This document shows positions 54,379 through 63,422 of a stretch of DNA of 64,000 nucleotides, piece by piece (the stretch's first letter is position 1; each line of letters begins with the position of its first letter). The DNA is taken from the NCBI RefSeq assembly GCF_024294785.1, contig NZ_JANCLT010000002.1, forward strand, positions 310,001-374,000, read 5' to 3'. Source of the DNA: Ectobacillus ponti (GTDB taxonomy: Bacteria; Bacillota; Bacilli; Bacillales; Bacillaceae_G). A program made the position numbers and the translations under genes. Under the pieces are notes generated by a model that searched no databases, was not told the DNA's origin, and was given only the letters and a program-made list of their open reading frames with translations.

Positions 54379-54845
54379 GTAAGGCACTTCCTTTCTTCCA
54401 TATATGATCATGCTTTATATACATAATAAGGCCTGTACAAAAAAGTCCATACTATTCATTATAAACAATGAAAGGGGAATTATGCCACTAAAAACTAAAG
54501 AGTTGAAAAACCTTTTGTTTTTAGGATGTGAAGTCCTGCCGGCAGGAGTGAAATCACTCCTTTTATAGGAATGCCGGCTGTTGATGGGCGTCCGTAAATC
54601 CCCTCTGTACAAGGCGTCCTTCAGCTCCTGTGTTCGAAGAGGGAGAAACGGGGAAAGATACGGAACCCCCAGAGACTTGATATTCGCCGTATAAAGGATG
54701 AGAACCGAACGGCATCCTCTCCGAACTGGCAACAGACGTCCCAGGCTTTGATACAGACGAAGATTTGCGCCATTTGGGAGAAGCTCTGGCACTGCCGCCA
54801 TTTCTAGAAGGCCGCTTGCTCCAAGCAAAAGCGGCCCCCAGCCTG
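54379..54845. other. Gene-free region upstream of rpoE with nested hairpin and possible remnant
   Basis: 467 bp. TATAAT on the minus strand near 54455 is the likely rpoE -10. GCCGGCA (54538-54544) pairs with TGCCGGC (54572-54578) and encloses GGAGTG/CACTCC (54545-54560). From about 54580 to 54840 the plus strand has a coding-like frame ([36 protein letters not shown]) broken by two TGA codons, perhaps a decayed gene. No intact gene is supported. Confidence 0.45.
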
Positions 54846-55370
54846 CTACTCGACGGATACAATCGGTTCAGGCGGCTTTTGGCTGACAGCCATTGGCTTA
54901 TCGGTGTAGTAGAAATACAGATTCTTATAAAAGAGCGCGAACTTACTGTCCTTGAAATAGGAATCCAGACGCAGCATCGGCAGCTGCTTGCCATTCACCA
55001 CCACATGCTTGCCTTCAGGAACCTCAGCTGTGCCGAACACCAGCTTGTCGTTCTCGAGCTGGGTGATGGACTTATTCGGGCTTTCGTACAAATTCATCCC
55101 GCTTGCCAGCGAGGCGTAGGAACGGCCGGCAAATGTGAGGGTTTTGAATACCCAAACCCGGTTCGGCTCAGGCAACACGACAAGGGTGTAGGGGCTGTCC
55201 GGCACTTCAATCGTCTGCACAGGCTTGGCGGTTTCCTTGGCCGCTGCCAGCTCGGTTGCCAAAGCGCGCTTCACCGCTTCCCCCGGCGTGGCCGAGGTAA
55301 TCTTCGCCAAATTTAGAACTCCTATTACAGCCAGGCAAAACACAACAGCTGCCGCAATGTACCATTTCAT
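54846..55370 (-). CDS. Membrane-anchored protein of unknown function
   Basis: 174 residues from the ATG at 55370 (GAGGAGGG upstream). One N-terminal membrane helix ([20 protein letters not shown]) places about 150 residues outside. The rest is beta-rich in appearance ([57 protein letters not shown]). No family recognised. It stands alone between rpoE and galM. Confidence 0.75.
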   Translation of the reverse strand: MKWYIAAAVVFCLAVIGVLNLAKITSATPGEAVKRALATELAAAKETAKPVQTIEVPDSPYTLVVLPEPNRVWVFKTLTFAGRSYASLASGMNLYESPNKSITQLENDKLVFGTAEVPEGKHVVVNGKQLPMLRLDSYFKDSKFALFYKNLYFYYTDKPMAVSQKPPEPIVSVE

Positions 55371-55460
55371 GCGCTTCCCTCCTCGACTCTGTACCATTGT
55401 ATGAATTAGATGGTATACCGAGAGAGGGGTGCTGTAAATGACAACTGTCTAAAAATTACA

Positions 55461-55484
55461 AAAAGAGGGGGATGCCTCCCTCTT
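55461..55484 (-). terminator. galM terminator
   Basis: AAGAGGG (55463-55469) with CCCTCTT (55478-55484), TTTTTG following on the minus strand; it overlaps the galM stop. Confidence 0.75.
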
Positions 55485-56514
55485 ACACGGTGAATTTGTA
55501 CTTGGTCACAGCCTTGTACGCCGCATCCTTCTTCAGGACAACAGACGGGAACTGCGGATGGTGGATGGCATCCGGCAGCCCTTGCGTTTCGAGGCAGAGG
55601 CCGAGATAACGGCGGGACTGGACGCCGCGGATGCTGTGGTCATCCGTCATCTGCGTACCGGAGTAAAGCACAACGGCCGGCTGGTCTGTCTCCATAATCA
55701 GGCGGCGGCCGGACTCCGCATCAGCCAGTATAATTTCCTGGGCAAAGTTCTCGTTCAGCAGGAACGGGTGGTCGTAGCCGCGGCCCGCGAGCACGTTCTG
55801 GGCATCCTCGGAGCGGACACCGTCCACCAGCTTGCGTCCCTCACGGAAATCGAAGGCTGTCCCTTCCACCGGCAGGGCCGCGCCCGTCGGCAGCAGGTCC
55901 TCCGTCAGCTCGCCGAAGCGGTCGCTCTTGATCAGCAGCACATGCTCTGTCGTATCTCGCTTCAGGTTGCCGCTCAGGTTGAAATACGTATGGTTGGTCA
56001 TGTTCAGCAGCGTATCCTGATCGCTGACGCCATGATAAGAAATGACAAGTTCATTATCATTGCTCAATGTGTACGTCACCTTTACATGCAGCGTTCCCGG
56101 GTAGCCCTCTTCCCCATCCGGGCTCACATAGGAAAATACGACGCCATTTTCAATGATTTCCGCATCCCAAACTACACGGTCAAAGCCCTTCAGGCCGCCA
56201 TGCAGATGATTCTGCCCGTTGTTTTGCGCCAGCTTGTACGTCTTGCCGTTCAGTTCAAACTCTCCACCGGCAATGCGGCCCGCCACACGGCCGATGACTG
56301 CGCCAAAGTATGGAGAATACTGCTGGTACTCGGCAATGCTGTCAAAGCCCAGCACCACATTCTCACGCACACCGTTTGCATCCGGCACGAGAATGTCCGT
56401 GATGATGCAGCCGTAGCTGATGCATGTTACTGCCATGCCGTGATCGTTTGTAATGGTAAAGGAGTGGACGGCCTGCCCGTCCAGCTCATCGAATACTTGC
56501 TTTTGTACGTCCAT
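55483..56514 (-). CDS. galM: Aldose 1-epimerase
   Basis: 343 residues. GalM family signatures: VVLGFDSIAEYQQYSPYFGA, NGQNHLHGGLKGFDRV (His), MTNHTYFNLSG (catalytic His) and LCLETQGLPDAIHHP (catalytic Glu). It interconverts sugar anomers in the cytoplasm. AAAGGGAG upstream sets the ATG. It follows a GH43 gene by 23 bp, so it probably prepares sugars released by the cluster. Confidence 0.95.
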   Translation of the reverse strand: MDVQKQVFDELDGQAVHSFTITNDHGMAVTCISYGCIITDILVPDANGVRENVVLGFDSIAEYQQYSPYFGAVIGRVAGRIAGGEFELNGKTYKLAQNNGQNHLHGGLKGFDRVVWDAEIIENGVVFSYVSPDGEEGYPGTLHVKVTYTLSNDNELVISYHGVSDQDTLLNMTNHTYFNLSGNLKRDTTEHVLLIKSDRFGELTEDLLPTGAALPVEGTAFDFREGRKLVDGVRSEDAQNVLAGRGYDHPFLLNENFAQEIILADAESGRRLIMETDQPAVVLYSGTQMTDDHSIRGVQSRRYLGLCLETQGLPDAIHHPQFPSVVLKKDAAYKAVTKYKFTV

Positions 56515-56537
56515 GTCTCTTGCTCCCTTTTACAATG

Positions 56538-58523
56538 TTAATTCAGTGTCCAAACCTGCAGATGGCGGAATTCCGTTTTCATTTCAGCAAACAGGCCGAT
56601 TCCCGCCTCACAAGTGCTCACATCTCCATCAAAAATCAGCATATCATCCGCCAGAACAACCGCCTGTCCGCCTCCCGCCTTCACCAGCAGCGTGTGCCCG
56701 TCCCCGAAGGAGAGGAGAGGTGGGTAATCCGCTTCCTCCGACTGTCTGACGGTGCCGTCCTCGATCCATTGGATGCAGACCCGGCGCTTTGCCTCGTCAA
56801 AGGAAACCCTTACATAATTGTCCTGATTCAAATAGGATATGTATATCCCCAGCCTGCCCTTATATTGTGAATTCGTTTTCACATCTACGGAGCATTGATA
56901 GCCGGTGCCGAATGGTTCCTTCATTACAACCATACCAAGTCTGCCATCCTTTTCATAGGATAACTTGCGGCCAAGCAACGACCAATCGCCGCTTGCCTCA
57001 AAAAGCGGCAGGCTCCCCGGCATCAGGCTGACCTGCTTCGTCAGGGCAAAGCCGGCATAGGAAGCCGAAGTGGAATGTGTAACGAAGCCGACACGCCCCG
57101 ATGGAACAGGAACGGATGCACGCAGCAGCTCCTGTCCGTCCACCCACACAGCCGCATGAGACAGATTCCTCTCCACTCGGATGCAGTGCCACACATCCCA
57201 GCGGAAGCCCTTCTCCAGCCGGCCGCGATGCAGCTCGGACCGGATGCCGTTCACCGCCGCGAGCACCTGGAACTCATGGCGCCCGGTGTGGAACAGGAGC
57301 TGCACATAATTTGCTTCATTCTGATAGGCAAGATACAAGCCGTATAGTCCGCCAAGATGGGACGGCACCGGCGGATTCCACTTCGCACTGACCTCGCACA
57401 CATAGCTGTTGACCGGCTCCCGCAGCAGCCATTCCGCCTTCCCTGCCGGGGACGTCTGCCGCAGCTCTCCGTCTGCCGTTTCCCACGCACCGCCGTTCTC
57501 TTCCCAAAGCCCGTTATCCAGGCCTTGCACAGTCGGCAGGGCAGGTGCTGCCTGCAGGTCATGGGAAGGTCCGGGCGTCCACATGTGCTCTCCCTTCCAG
57601 AAAAGCGGGTCAATGCGCAGCTGCCGGTGCTCCCGGTGCATCTCATGGACCTTGCCGGCGTCCACACCATGGTACACAATCCAGTCGTCTATAAGGTTTG
57701 GCGCTTGGATGACTGAGTTATGGCCGGTGCCAAGGACGTGTTCCGTTTTCTTCATCAGCGGCGCATAGGTGTATTCGTTCGGCGCCTTAGTCCAAGGGCC
57801 GGTAATGGTATCCGCTATGGAATAGCCGATGAAATAGTGCGGCTTCAGGTAGGCATTGCCGCTGTACATGCAGTAGTGCTTCCCGTGCCGCTCCAGGTAA
57901 AAGGCGCCCTCAATCGTATGCCAGTCCCGCCCGTCGCCAAAGCGGTTCTCCTCGAACACCTCCTCCTGCAGCGTCGGCTTCACCACAATTTGCGGCTCCC
58001 CGGCCGGCGTGTACAGGTCAAGCAGGCGGTCCACCAGGATGACGGTGCCCGGATGGTCCTCGTCCGTGCCCGCATAATCATTGGTGGAGTAGAACAAATA
58101 AAATTCTCCGTCCCGCCGCACGACATGGGCATCGATTGAGAAGGTGTCAAACAGTGTTTTTACATAACGGAACGGGCCCTCCGGCGCTTCCGACACCGCC
58201 ACCTTCATGATTTCAAAATGCGGGTCGTGCTCATCAGGCTTCATCGAGGAATAGTACATATAAAAGAGGCCGTTATGATAGTAGACAGCCGGCGCCCAGT
58301 AGTCCTTCTGATCCGGCAGGCGCAGGGCATAGCCGAGGTGCTGCCACTCGCACAGGTCCCCTGATGCCATCACGGTAACACCCTGTGCGCCCGTCGCGTA
58401 GCTGTAATACATCCCCTTATATTTGATCACGTACGGATCCGGATTCACGAGCGGATACTCCTGATCATTCTCCTCCGGCCGATGAATGACCGGCGGGTTT
58501 TGAAAAGTGCGTAGCTCTCCCAT
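56538..58523 (-). CDS. GH43 family glycoside hydrolase (cytoplasmic)
   Basis: 661 residues, no signal peptide. The N-terminal five-bladed propeller (about 1-310) has the GH43 triad: Asp in PLVNPDPYVIKY, Asp in TFSIDAHVVRRDG and Glu in WHTIEGAFYLE. The rest contains two similar laminin/concanavalin-like domains (GGLYGLYLAYQNEANYVQLL and GRLGIYISYLNQDNYVRVSF). Likely an arabinosidase or xylosidase acting on imported oligosaccharides. AAAGGGG precedes the ATG. It is separated from the upstream GH43 by a terminator and a short repeat array. Confidence 0.9.
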   Translation of the reverse strand: MGELRTFQNPPVIHRPEENDQEYPLVNPDPYVIKYKGMYYSYATGAQGVTVMASGDLCEWQHLGYALRLPDQKDYWAPAVYYHNGLFYMYYSSMKPDEHDPHFEIMKVAVSEAPEGPFRYVKTLFDTFSIDAHVVRRDGEFYLFYSTNDYAGTDEDHPGTVILVDRLLDLYTPAGEPQIVVKPTLQEEVFEENRFGDGRDWHTIEGAFYLERHGKHYCMYSGNAYLKPHYFIGYSIADTITGPWTKAPNEYTYAPLMKKTEHVLGTGHNSVIQAPNLIDDWIVYHGVDAGKVHEMHREHRQLRIDPLFWKGEHMWTPGPSHDLQAAPALPTVQGLDNGLWEENGGAWETADGELRQTSPAGKAEWLLREPVNSYVCEVSAKWNPPVPSHLGGLYGLYLAYQNEANYVQLLFHTGRHEFQVLAAVNGIRSELHRGRLEKGFRWDVWHCIRVERNLSHAAVWVDGQELLRASVPVPSGRVGFVTHSTSASYAGFALTKQVSLMPGSLPLFEASGDWSLLGRKLSYEKDGRLGMVVMKEPFGTGYQCSVDVKTNSQYKGRLGIYISYLNQDNYVRVSFDEAKRRVCIQWIEDGTVRQSEEADYPPLLSFGDGHTLLVKAGGGQAVVLADDMLIFDGDVSTCEAGIGLFAEMKTEFRHLQVWTLN

Positions 58524-58547
58524 TTTCAGTTCCCCTTTGCTGTAAAA

Positions 58548-58570
58548 GAAGAGCCGGATCGCGGCTCTTC
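58548..58570 (-). terminator. Terminator between the two GH43 genes
   Basis: GAAGAGCCG (58548-58556) pairs with CGGCTCTTC (58562-58570), then TTTTAC on the minus strand. It lies 85 nt past the upstream GH43 stop, after the repeat array. Confidence 0.75.
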
Positions 58571-58579
58571 AGTCAAATT

Positions 58580-58656
58580 TATAGTTAAATCCAAAAAAGT
58601 GTCAGATAAATCGTAAAAATTGTAAGATAAACCCGAAAAAGTGTCAGATAAATCCT
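58580..58656. repeat. Array F: 21 bp repeats, third family (GTCAGATAAATC)
   Basis: GTCAGATAAA at 58601, GTAAGATAAA at 58622 and GTCAGATAAA at 58643, exactly 21 bp apart, with a degenerate upstream unit (AGTTAAATCC) 21 bp earlier. AAAAAGTGTCAGATAAATC is the unit. It lies between the GH43 stop and its terminator. Confidence 0.85.
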
Positions 58657-59734
58657 ACTTCACAGCCGGCGCAGGCGCCGGGCCGTTGCCCGGCTCCTTC
58701 CCCTTCACCGTCGGCCAGCCTTTTTCCCAAGTGATGGCATCAATCAGCAGTGGCCGCCGCGTTGCCCCGTTCAAGAGGCGCGGGTCATCCGCGTCAATGG
58801 CATGGTATAGAATCCAGTCCTTGCCCGCGGCATCCGTCACGATGGCGTTATGGCCCGGACCGACAAACTGCTTGCCGTTCTTGCCCTTTTTCTCGTTAAA
58901 AGCGAGGACCGTCGTGCCGCCGCCCTGGAGCAGGGATACGCCCTTGGCATCCTTGAACGGCTCCTTAATGGAGTCGGATCGGCCGACATTGACGTGATAG
59001 GTACTGTTCTCCCCGTCACAGCAGCTGCCCGCGGAACCGAAGAAGTAGTATTTGCCGTCGCGCTTGATGACATACGGCGCTTCATACTGCGTATCCGCCA
59101 CCTGAAACTTCTCGCCGACCGTCTTCAGGCCGTCCGCGGACAATTCAATGCCGTAGATGCCGTGGAAGCTGCCCCAGAACAGGTAGGACTTCCCGTCATC
59201 ATCCTGGAAAAATTGCGGGTCAATGGAGTTGTCAACGCCGATGCTGTCACTCGTGAACAGCTGCCCCTGGTCGGTGAAAGGGCCGCCCGGGCTGTCAGCA
59301 GTCGCCACCCCGATGGCCGGGTTCGGATCGCCCCAAATGGAAACGGAGTAATACATATAGTATTTGCCGTCCTTATGCTTGGAGATATCCGGCGCCCACA
59401 GGCCGCCGCCGCCTTCCTTCCAGCCCGGCTTCACCTCAAAGGCATCGCGGTGAAACTTCCAATCCACCAAATTCTTGGAGCGGAGAATAGGAACGACATG
59501 CGGGCCGTGCCCGTCTCCCCAATCATCCTCCGTGCCGTATGCATAGTAGTAGCCGTCTTCCCCCTTGATGACCGACGGATCGGCAAATACGGGCTCAAAG
59601 ACAGGATTTTGGTACTCTCCGAACTTCGGCGTCGCTGCCGTCTCCTTCGGCTTCTGCAGCCATGTCATGCCAAAGGCTGCGGAGGCAGCCAAGATGGCCG
59701 CCGCCGCAGTCAGGATGATCGTCTTCTTTTTCAT
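58655..59734 (-). CDS. Secreted GH43 glycoside hydrolase (endo-arabinanase-like)
   Basis: 359 residues from the ATG at 59734 with TTGGAGGG upstream. Signal or anchor helix KKKTIILTAAAAILAASAAF. GH43 residues: Asp in FADPSVIKGEDGYYYAYG, Asp in DNSIDPQFFQDD and Glu in DTQYEAPYVIKRDG; VGPGHNAIVTD is also typical of arabinanases. It probably cuts arabinan outside the cell. The stop codon borders repeat array F. It is 15 bp after the GH2 gene. Confidence 0.9.
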   Translation of the reverse strand: MKKKTIILTAAAAILAASAAFGMTWLQKPKETAATPKFGEYQNPVFEPVFADPSVIKGEDGYYYAYGTEDDWGDGHGPHVVPILRSKNLVDWKFHRDAFEVKPGWKEGGGGLWAPDISKHKDGKYYMYYSVSIWGDPNPAIGVATADSPGGPFTDQGQLFTSDSIGVDNSIDPQFFQDDDGKSYLFWGSFHGIYGIELSADGLKTVGEKFQVADTQYEAPYVIKRDGKYYFFGSAGSCCDGENSTYHVNVGRSDSIKEPFKDAKGVSLLQGGGTTVLAFNEKKGKNGKQFVGPGHNAIVTDAAGKDWILYHAIDADDPRLLNGATRRPLLIDAITWEKGWPTVKGKEPGNGPAPAPAVK

Positions 59735-59749
59735 AGAGTCACCCTCCAA

Positions 59750-61522
59750 TTATTTGAGGCGATCGTTAATTTCTTTGATTTTGCTGAGGTCGCACTTTGG
59801 CTGGCGGTCATAGGTCAGGAGGCCGTTGATTTCCTGCTCCACGTCCGCAATCTGCGTATAGCAGAAGCCCTGCACGACCGGGCTGTCGAGGATGGCATCC
59901 GTTACTGCTCGGTACGCTTCCACGAGCTGCTCCGGCGATTGCACGCTGGAGTAGCCCCAGCCGGACGTGTCATCGGCCTTGTAGGCGATGCCGCCGTACT
60001 CTGTTACCAGGATTGGTTCGCCGCGGTAGCCGAAGCCCTTCGCGTAGATTGCGCGGCGCGCCGGCTCAGTGGAAATCGCGCTTTCTACTGTCTCGTATGC
60101 CTTCCGCACCTGCTCCGCTCCCTCATAGTTATGGATGGTGCACAGGTCGGAAATCGTGTGCTCCCAGCCGTCATTGGACATCACTACACGTGTTTTATCC
60201 AATGATTTTGTCAGGTAGTACATTGCCAGCGTGTGGTTCTGCTGCAGCTCATCCAGCAGCACGCGGGATACGCCCCAGCTCTCGTTGATCGGCACCCAGG
60301 CAATGATGGATGGGTGGTTGTAGTCACGGTTCACAACCTCAATCCACTCTTTTGTCAGACGCTCAATTGCCTCCGGGCCAAACTCCACGCAGTTCGCGAT
60401 TTCGCCCCATACAAGGAAGCCCAATTTGTCCGCCCAGTACATGAAGCGCGGGTCTTCTACCTTCTGATGCTTGCGGGCGCCGTTGAAGCCCATTTCCTTG
60501 GACAGCTCGATGTCACGCTTCAGCGCTTCGTCAGACGGAGCCGTCAGCAGGCCTTCCGGGAAGTAGCCCTGGTCGAGCACCAGCTTTTGATAATATGGAC
60601 GGTTGTTCAGCATGAACTTGCTGTTTTCAATGGAAACCTTGCGCATGCCGAAGTAGCTGCTTGCCGCATCGACTGCTTCCCCGTTGCGGAGCAGCTGGAA
60701 CTCCACATCGAACAGATTTGGATGCTCCGGCGCCCACATCCAGCCGCCGCCATGGGCGTTTGTGCGGTCAATGTAACGGTTGATAACATTATAGACGCGC
60801 TTGTTGTATGTCTCGAGCACTCGGAAGCTGTCTGAAACAACCGTTTGCCCTTTAAAAGAAATGGTAGTCTGTACCTGGTATTCGCTGAGATCAGCTCCAA
60901 CCGGGAATTTCAGGTTGTATTCAATCGCGATATCTCCGTTATCAATATCCGGCGTGAAGCGGACCTTTTCGATGCGGCTGCTTTCTACCGCTTCCATCCA
61001 CACCGTCTGCCAAATGCCGGTTGTGCGTGTGTAGAAAATGGATGCGGATTGCTCGTGCCAGTACTGCTTGCCGCGCGGCATCAGCTCGTCAGTGGACGGG
61101 TCCTCCACGCGCACCACCAGTTCATTGTCAGTATCCTTTAAGAAGGACGTGATATTTGTGGAGAAGGAAACATGTCCGCCCTCATGGAAGGTCGCCAGTT
61201 CCCCGTTCACGTATACCCAAGCGCGGTAGTCCACCGCGCCAAAGTGCAGGATGACCTCCTGGCCGGCCCACGCAGCCGGAATGTCAAGGCTGCGGCGGTA
61301 CCAGACCACATCATGGAAGGAAGGATCAGCGATGCCGCTGAGCTTTGTTTGATATGCGAACGGCACCTGAATCGTTACAGACTCGCTTGGAAACTGCGCA
61401 TACCATTTTTCTTGCAGACCGGCATTCCGGTCATCGAAGGAGAAATCCCATGCTCCGTTCAAATTTTCCCAATTGCTGCGCACGAATTGCGGGCGTGGAT
61501 ATTCTGGTCGTAAGTGTGTCAT
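59750..61522 (-). CDS. GH2 family glycoside hydrolase
   Basis: 590 residues. N-terminal sugar-binding jelly roll (RPQFVRSNWENLNGAWDFSF), immunoglobulin-like middle, and a TIM barrel with acid/base Glu in WVPINESWGVSR and nucleophile Glu in ILVTEYGGIAYKA. No signal peptide, so it acts on imported oligosaccharides. Beta-galactosidase, glucuronidase or an arabinose-specific activity are possible. GGAGAC precedes the ATG. In operon order after the two permeases. Confidence 0.92.
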   Translation of the reverse strand: MTHLRPEYPRPQFVRSNWENLNGAWDFSFDDRNAGLQEKWYAQFPSESVTIQVPFAYQTKLSGIADPSFHDVVWYRRSLDIPAAWAGQEVILHFGAVDYRAWVYVNGELATFHEGGHVSFSTNITSFLKDTDNELVVRVEDPSTDELMPRGKQYWHEQSASIFYTRTTGIWQTVWMEAVESSRIEKVRFTPDIDNGDIAIEYNLKFPVGADLSEYQVQTTISFKGQTVVSDSFRVLETYNKRVYNVINRYIDRTNAHGGGWMWAPEHPNLFDVEFQLLRNGEAVDAASSYFGMRKVSIENSKFMLNNRPYYQKLVLDQGYFPEGLLTAPSDEALKRDIELSKEMGFNGARKHQKVEDPRFMYWADKLGFLVWGEIANCVEFGPEAIERLTKEWIEVVNRDYNHPSIIAWVPINESWGVSRVLLDELQQNHTLAMYYLTKSLDKTRVVMSNDGWEHTISDLCTIHNYEGAEQVRKAYETVESAISTEPARRAIYAKGFGYRGEPILVTEYGGIAYKADDTSGWGYSSVQSPEQLVEAYRAVTDAILDSPVVQGFCYTQIADVEQEINGLLTYDRQPKCDLSKIKEINDRLK

Positions 61523-61539
61523 CGTCTCGGTCTCCTTTA

Positions 61540-62373
61540 TTATTTAATTCCCGCTTGCGTAACAGCCTTCACGAAGGATTTCTGGCCGATCAGGAAGACA
61601 AGCATAACTGGAATCGTGGCAATTGTAGAAAGAGCCATCATTTTATTTGGTGTGCTGACATAGCTGCCCTGCGTCATAATCGCAATACCGGCTGTCAGCG
61701 TCCGCATTTCATCAGAGTTTGTCGCGTACAGTGGCCAAACGAAGTCATTGAACACGCCCATGAATGTCAGAATGGCGAGTGTCCAAAGCGCCGGCTTCGC
61801 GGACGGAAGCAGAATCATCCAGAAAATCTGGAACTTGTTCGCGCCGTCGAGATGCGCCGCCTCTTCAATTTCCTTCGGGAAGCCCGCGAAGAACTGATAC
61901 AGCAGGAACACACCGAAGGCTCCGGAGGTATACGGCAAAATCAGCGCCCAATACGTATCAATGAGCTGCCAATCGCTGAACTGCGCATACAGCGGCAGAA
62001 ACCAAACGATGCTTGGAATCATCATCGTGCCGACAATGGCAGCGAAAATGACCTTTTTAAACGGAATATCCAAGCGTGCCAGGCCGTAAGCAGCCAGGGC
62101 ATCAATGACCACAACGAGAACGGTGGTTGCGATGCCGGCGAACAGGGAGTTGAACACCCAGCGCATGATCGGCACGTTCAGGTCGCCGCCTGTCAGTACG
62201 TTCACGTAGTTATCAATTGTCGGGTTGGACGGGATAAAGCTCAGGTTTGGCAGAATGGCCTCTACATCGTCCTTAAAGGAAATGGAAACCATCCACAACA
62301 GCGGCGCAATAAAAATGACCGCAAGCAAACTCGCAAGAATAATGAGAGTAATAGGCTTTGCCTTTCTTTTCAT
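61540..62373 (-). CDS. Carbohydrate ABC transporter permease (AraQ/MalG-like)
   Basis: 277 residues, six membrane helices, with the EAA loop EEAAHLDGANKFQIFWMILL that contacts the ATPase. It starts MKRKAKPITLIILASLLAVI. Partner of the permease 6 bp upstream. No ATPase gene is in view; carbohydrate importers of this class often share MsmX. Confidence 0.93.
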   Translation of the reverse strand: MKRKAKPITLIILASLLAVIFIAPLLWMVSISFKDDVEAILPNLSFIPSNPTIDNYVNVLTGGDLNVPIMRWVFNSLFAGIATTVLVVVIDALAAYGLARLDIPFKKVIFAAIVGTMMIPSIVWFLPLYAQFSDWQLIDTYWALILPYTSGAFGVFLLYQFFAGFPKEIEEAAHLDGANKFQIFWMILLPSAKPALWTLAILTFMGVFNDFVWPLYATNSDEMRTLTAGIAIMTQGSYVSTPNKMMALSTIATIPVMLVFLIGQKSFVKAVTQAGIK

Positions 62374-62379
62374 AGGAAA

Positions 62380-63360
62380 TCATCGCTCCTTTTCGTTCGT
62401 TACACGGAATTGGATGATGGAAACGACAATGATCATAATAGCCATCAAGAGAGCCATCGCGGATGCCGCGCCCATCTTATGCTGGCCGAACGCAACGTCG
62501 AACACGTTCATCAGGAGTACGGTTGTTTCAGATCCCGGACCGCCGCGCGTCATCAGGAACGGCTGCGCATAGATGTTAAAGGATGCGATCGTGGACGTGA
62601 TGATAATGAACAGCATAATTTTCCGGATGGATGGAAGCGTAATATAAATCAGCTTCTGCCATGCACTTGCCCCATCAATTTTGGCCGCCTCATACATTTC
62701 TTCAGATACTTCATTCAAGGCATTGATAAAGATCAGCATGTTGAAGCCGATGGTCCACCAAAGTGTCGCCCCGATTAAGGAAATCCATGCCCAGGGCAGA
62801 TCCGTCAGCCAGCCAATTTGCGACTGCAGGCCGAGCTTGCCGAGCACAATATTCAAAAGACCGGAGTTCGTATCGAACACGCGCAGGAAGATAACCGCCA
62901 TAACAGATGCGGAAATGGCATACGGGCTGAAGAAGATGGTCCGGAACAGGCCGCTTGCCTTCTTCGGCAGCGCATTCACCAGAAGCGCCAGCAGCAGGCC
63001 GACAACAATCAAGAAGGGAACAGAGTAGATCACGAATTTTACAGTCCCAAGCAATCCCTGAAAGAAGCTGGTGTGCGTGTAGCTTCCGGCAGTGAAGATA
63101 TCCACATAGTTCTGCAGGCCGATGAATTTCGTGGAATCGGAAAGCAGTTCGTAATCTTGGAAACTCATAATAATTCCGTGCATCAGAGGGTAGATGAGAA
63201 ATGCGATAAAACAAATGAGATATGGGAGCACAAACAGGCTGGAGGTCAGCTTAGACTTCCACTTCTGCTTTCGGCGTTTTGTTGCAGTCTGCACAGCATG
63301 GACTGATAACGTTTCCACAGCCAAGTCTGGCCCGGAGCCCGGCTTCATATTTTGACCCAT
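62380..63360 (-). CDS. Carbohydrate ABC transporter permease (AraP/MalF-like)
   Basis: 326 residues, six helices after a charged N-terminal tail (TATKRRKQKWKSKLTSSLFV). The EAA loop is YEAAKIDGASAWQKLIYITL. GAAGGAGG upstream of the ATG. It forms the heterodimeric channel with the following gene and receives sugar from the binding protein encoded just upstream. Confidence 0.93.
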   Translation of the reverse strand: MGQNMKPGSGPDLAVETLSVHAVQTATKRRKQKWKSKLTSSLFVLPYLICFIAFLIYPLMHGIIMSFQDYELLSDSTKFIGLQNYVDIFTAGSYTHTSFFQGLLGTVKFVIYSVPFLIVVGLLLALLVNALPKKASGLFRTIFFSPYAISASVMAVIFLRVFDTNSGLLNIVLGKLGLQSQIGWLTDLPWAWISLIGATLWWTIGFNMLIFINALNEVSEEMYEAAKIDGASAWQKLIYITLPSIRKIMLFIIITSTIASFNIYAQPFLMTRGGPGSETTVLLMNVFDVAFGQHKMGAASAMALLMAIMIIVVSIIQFRVTNEKER

Positions 63361-63422
63361 GGGAGATTCCTCCTTCTCTTAGTGAATCAGGCAGGTGAAG
63401 CCACCTGCCCGATCGCCTTGCC

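Noticed and set aside
54580-54840. Gene with TGA read as tryptophan
   Set aside because: All neighbouring genes use the standard code, so in-frame TGAs point to decay or non-coding DNA.
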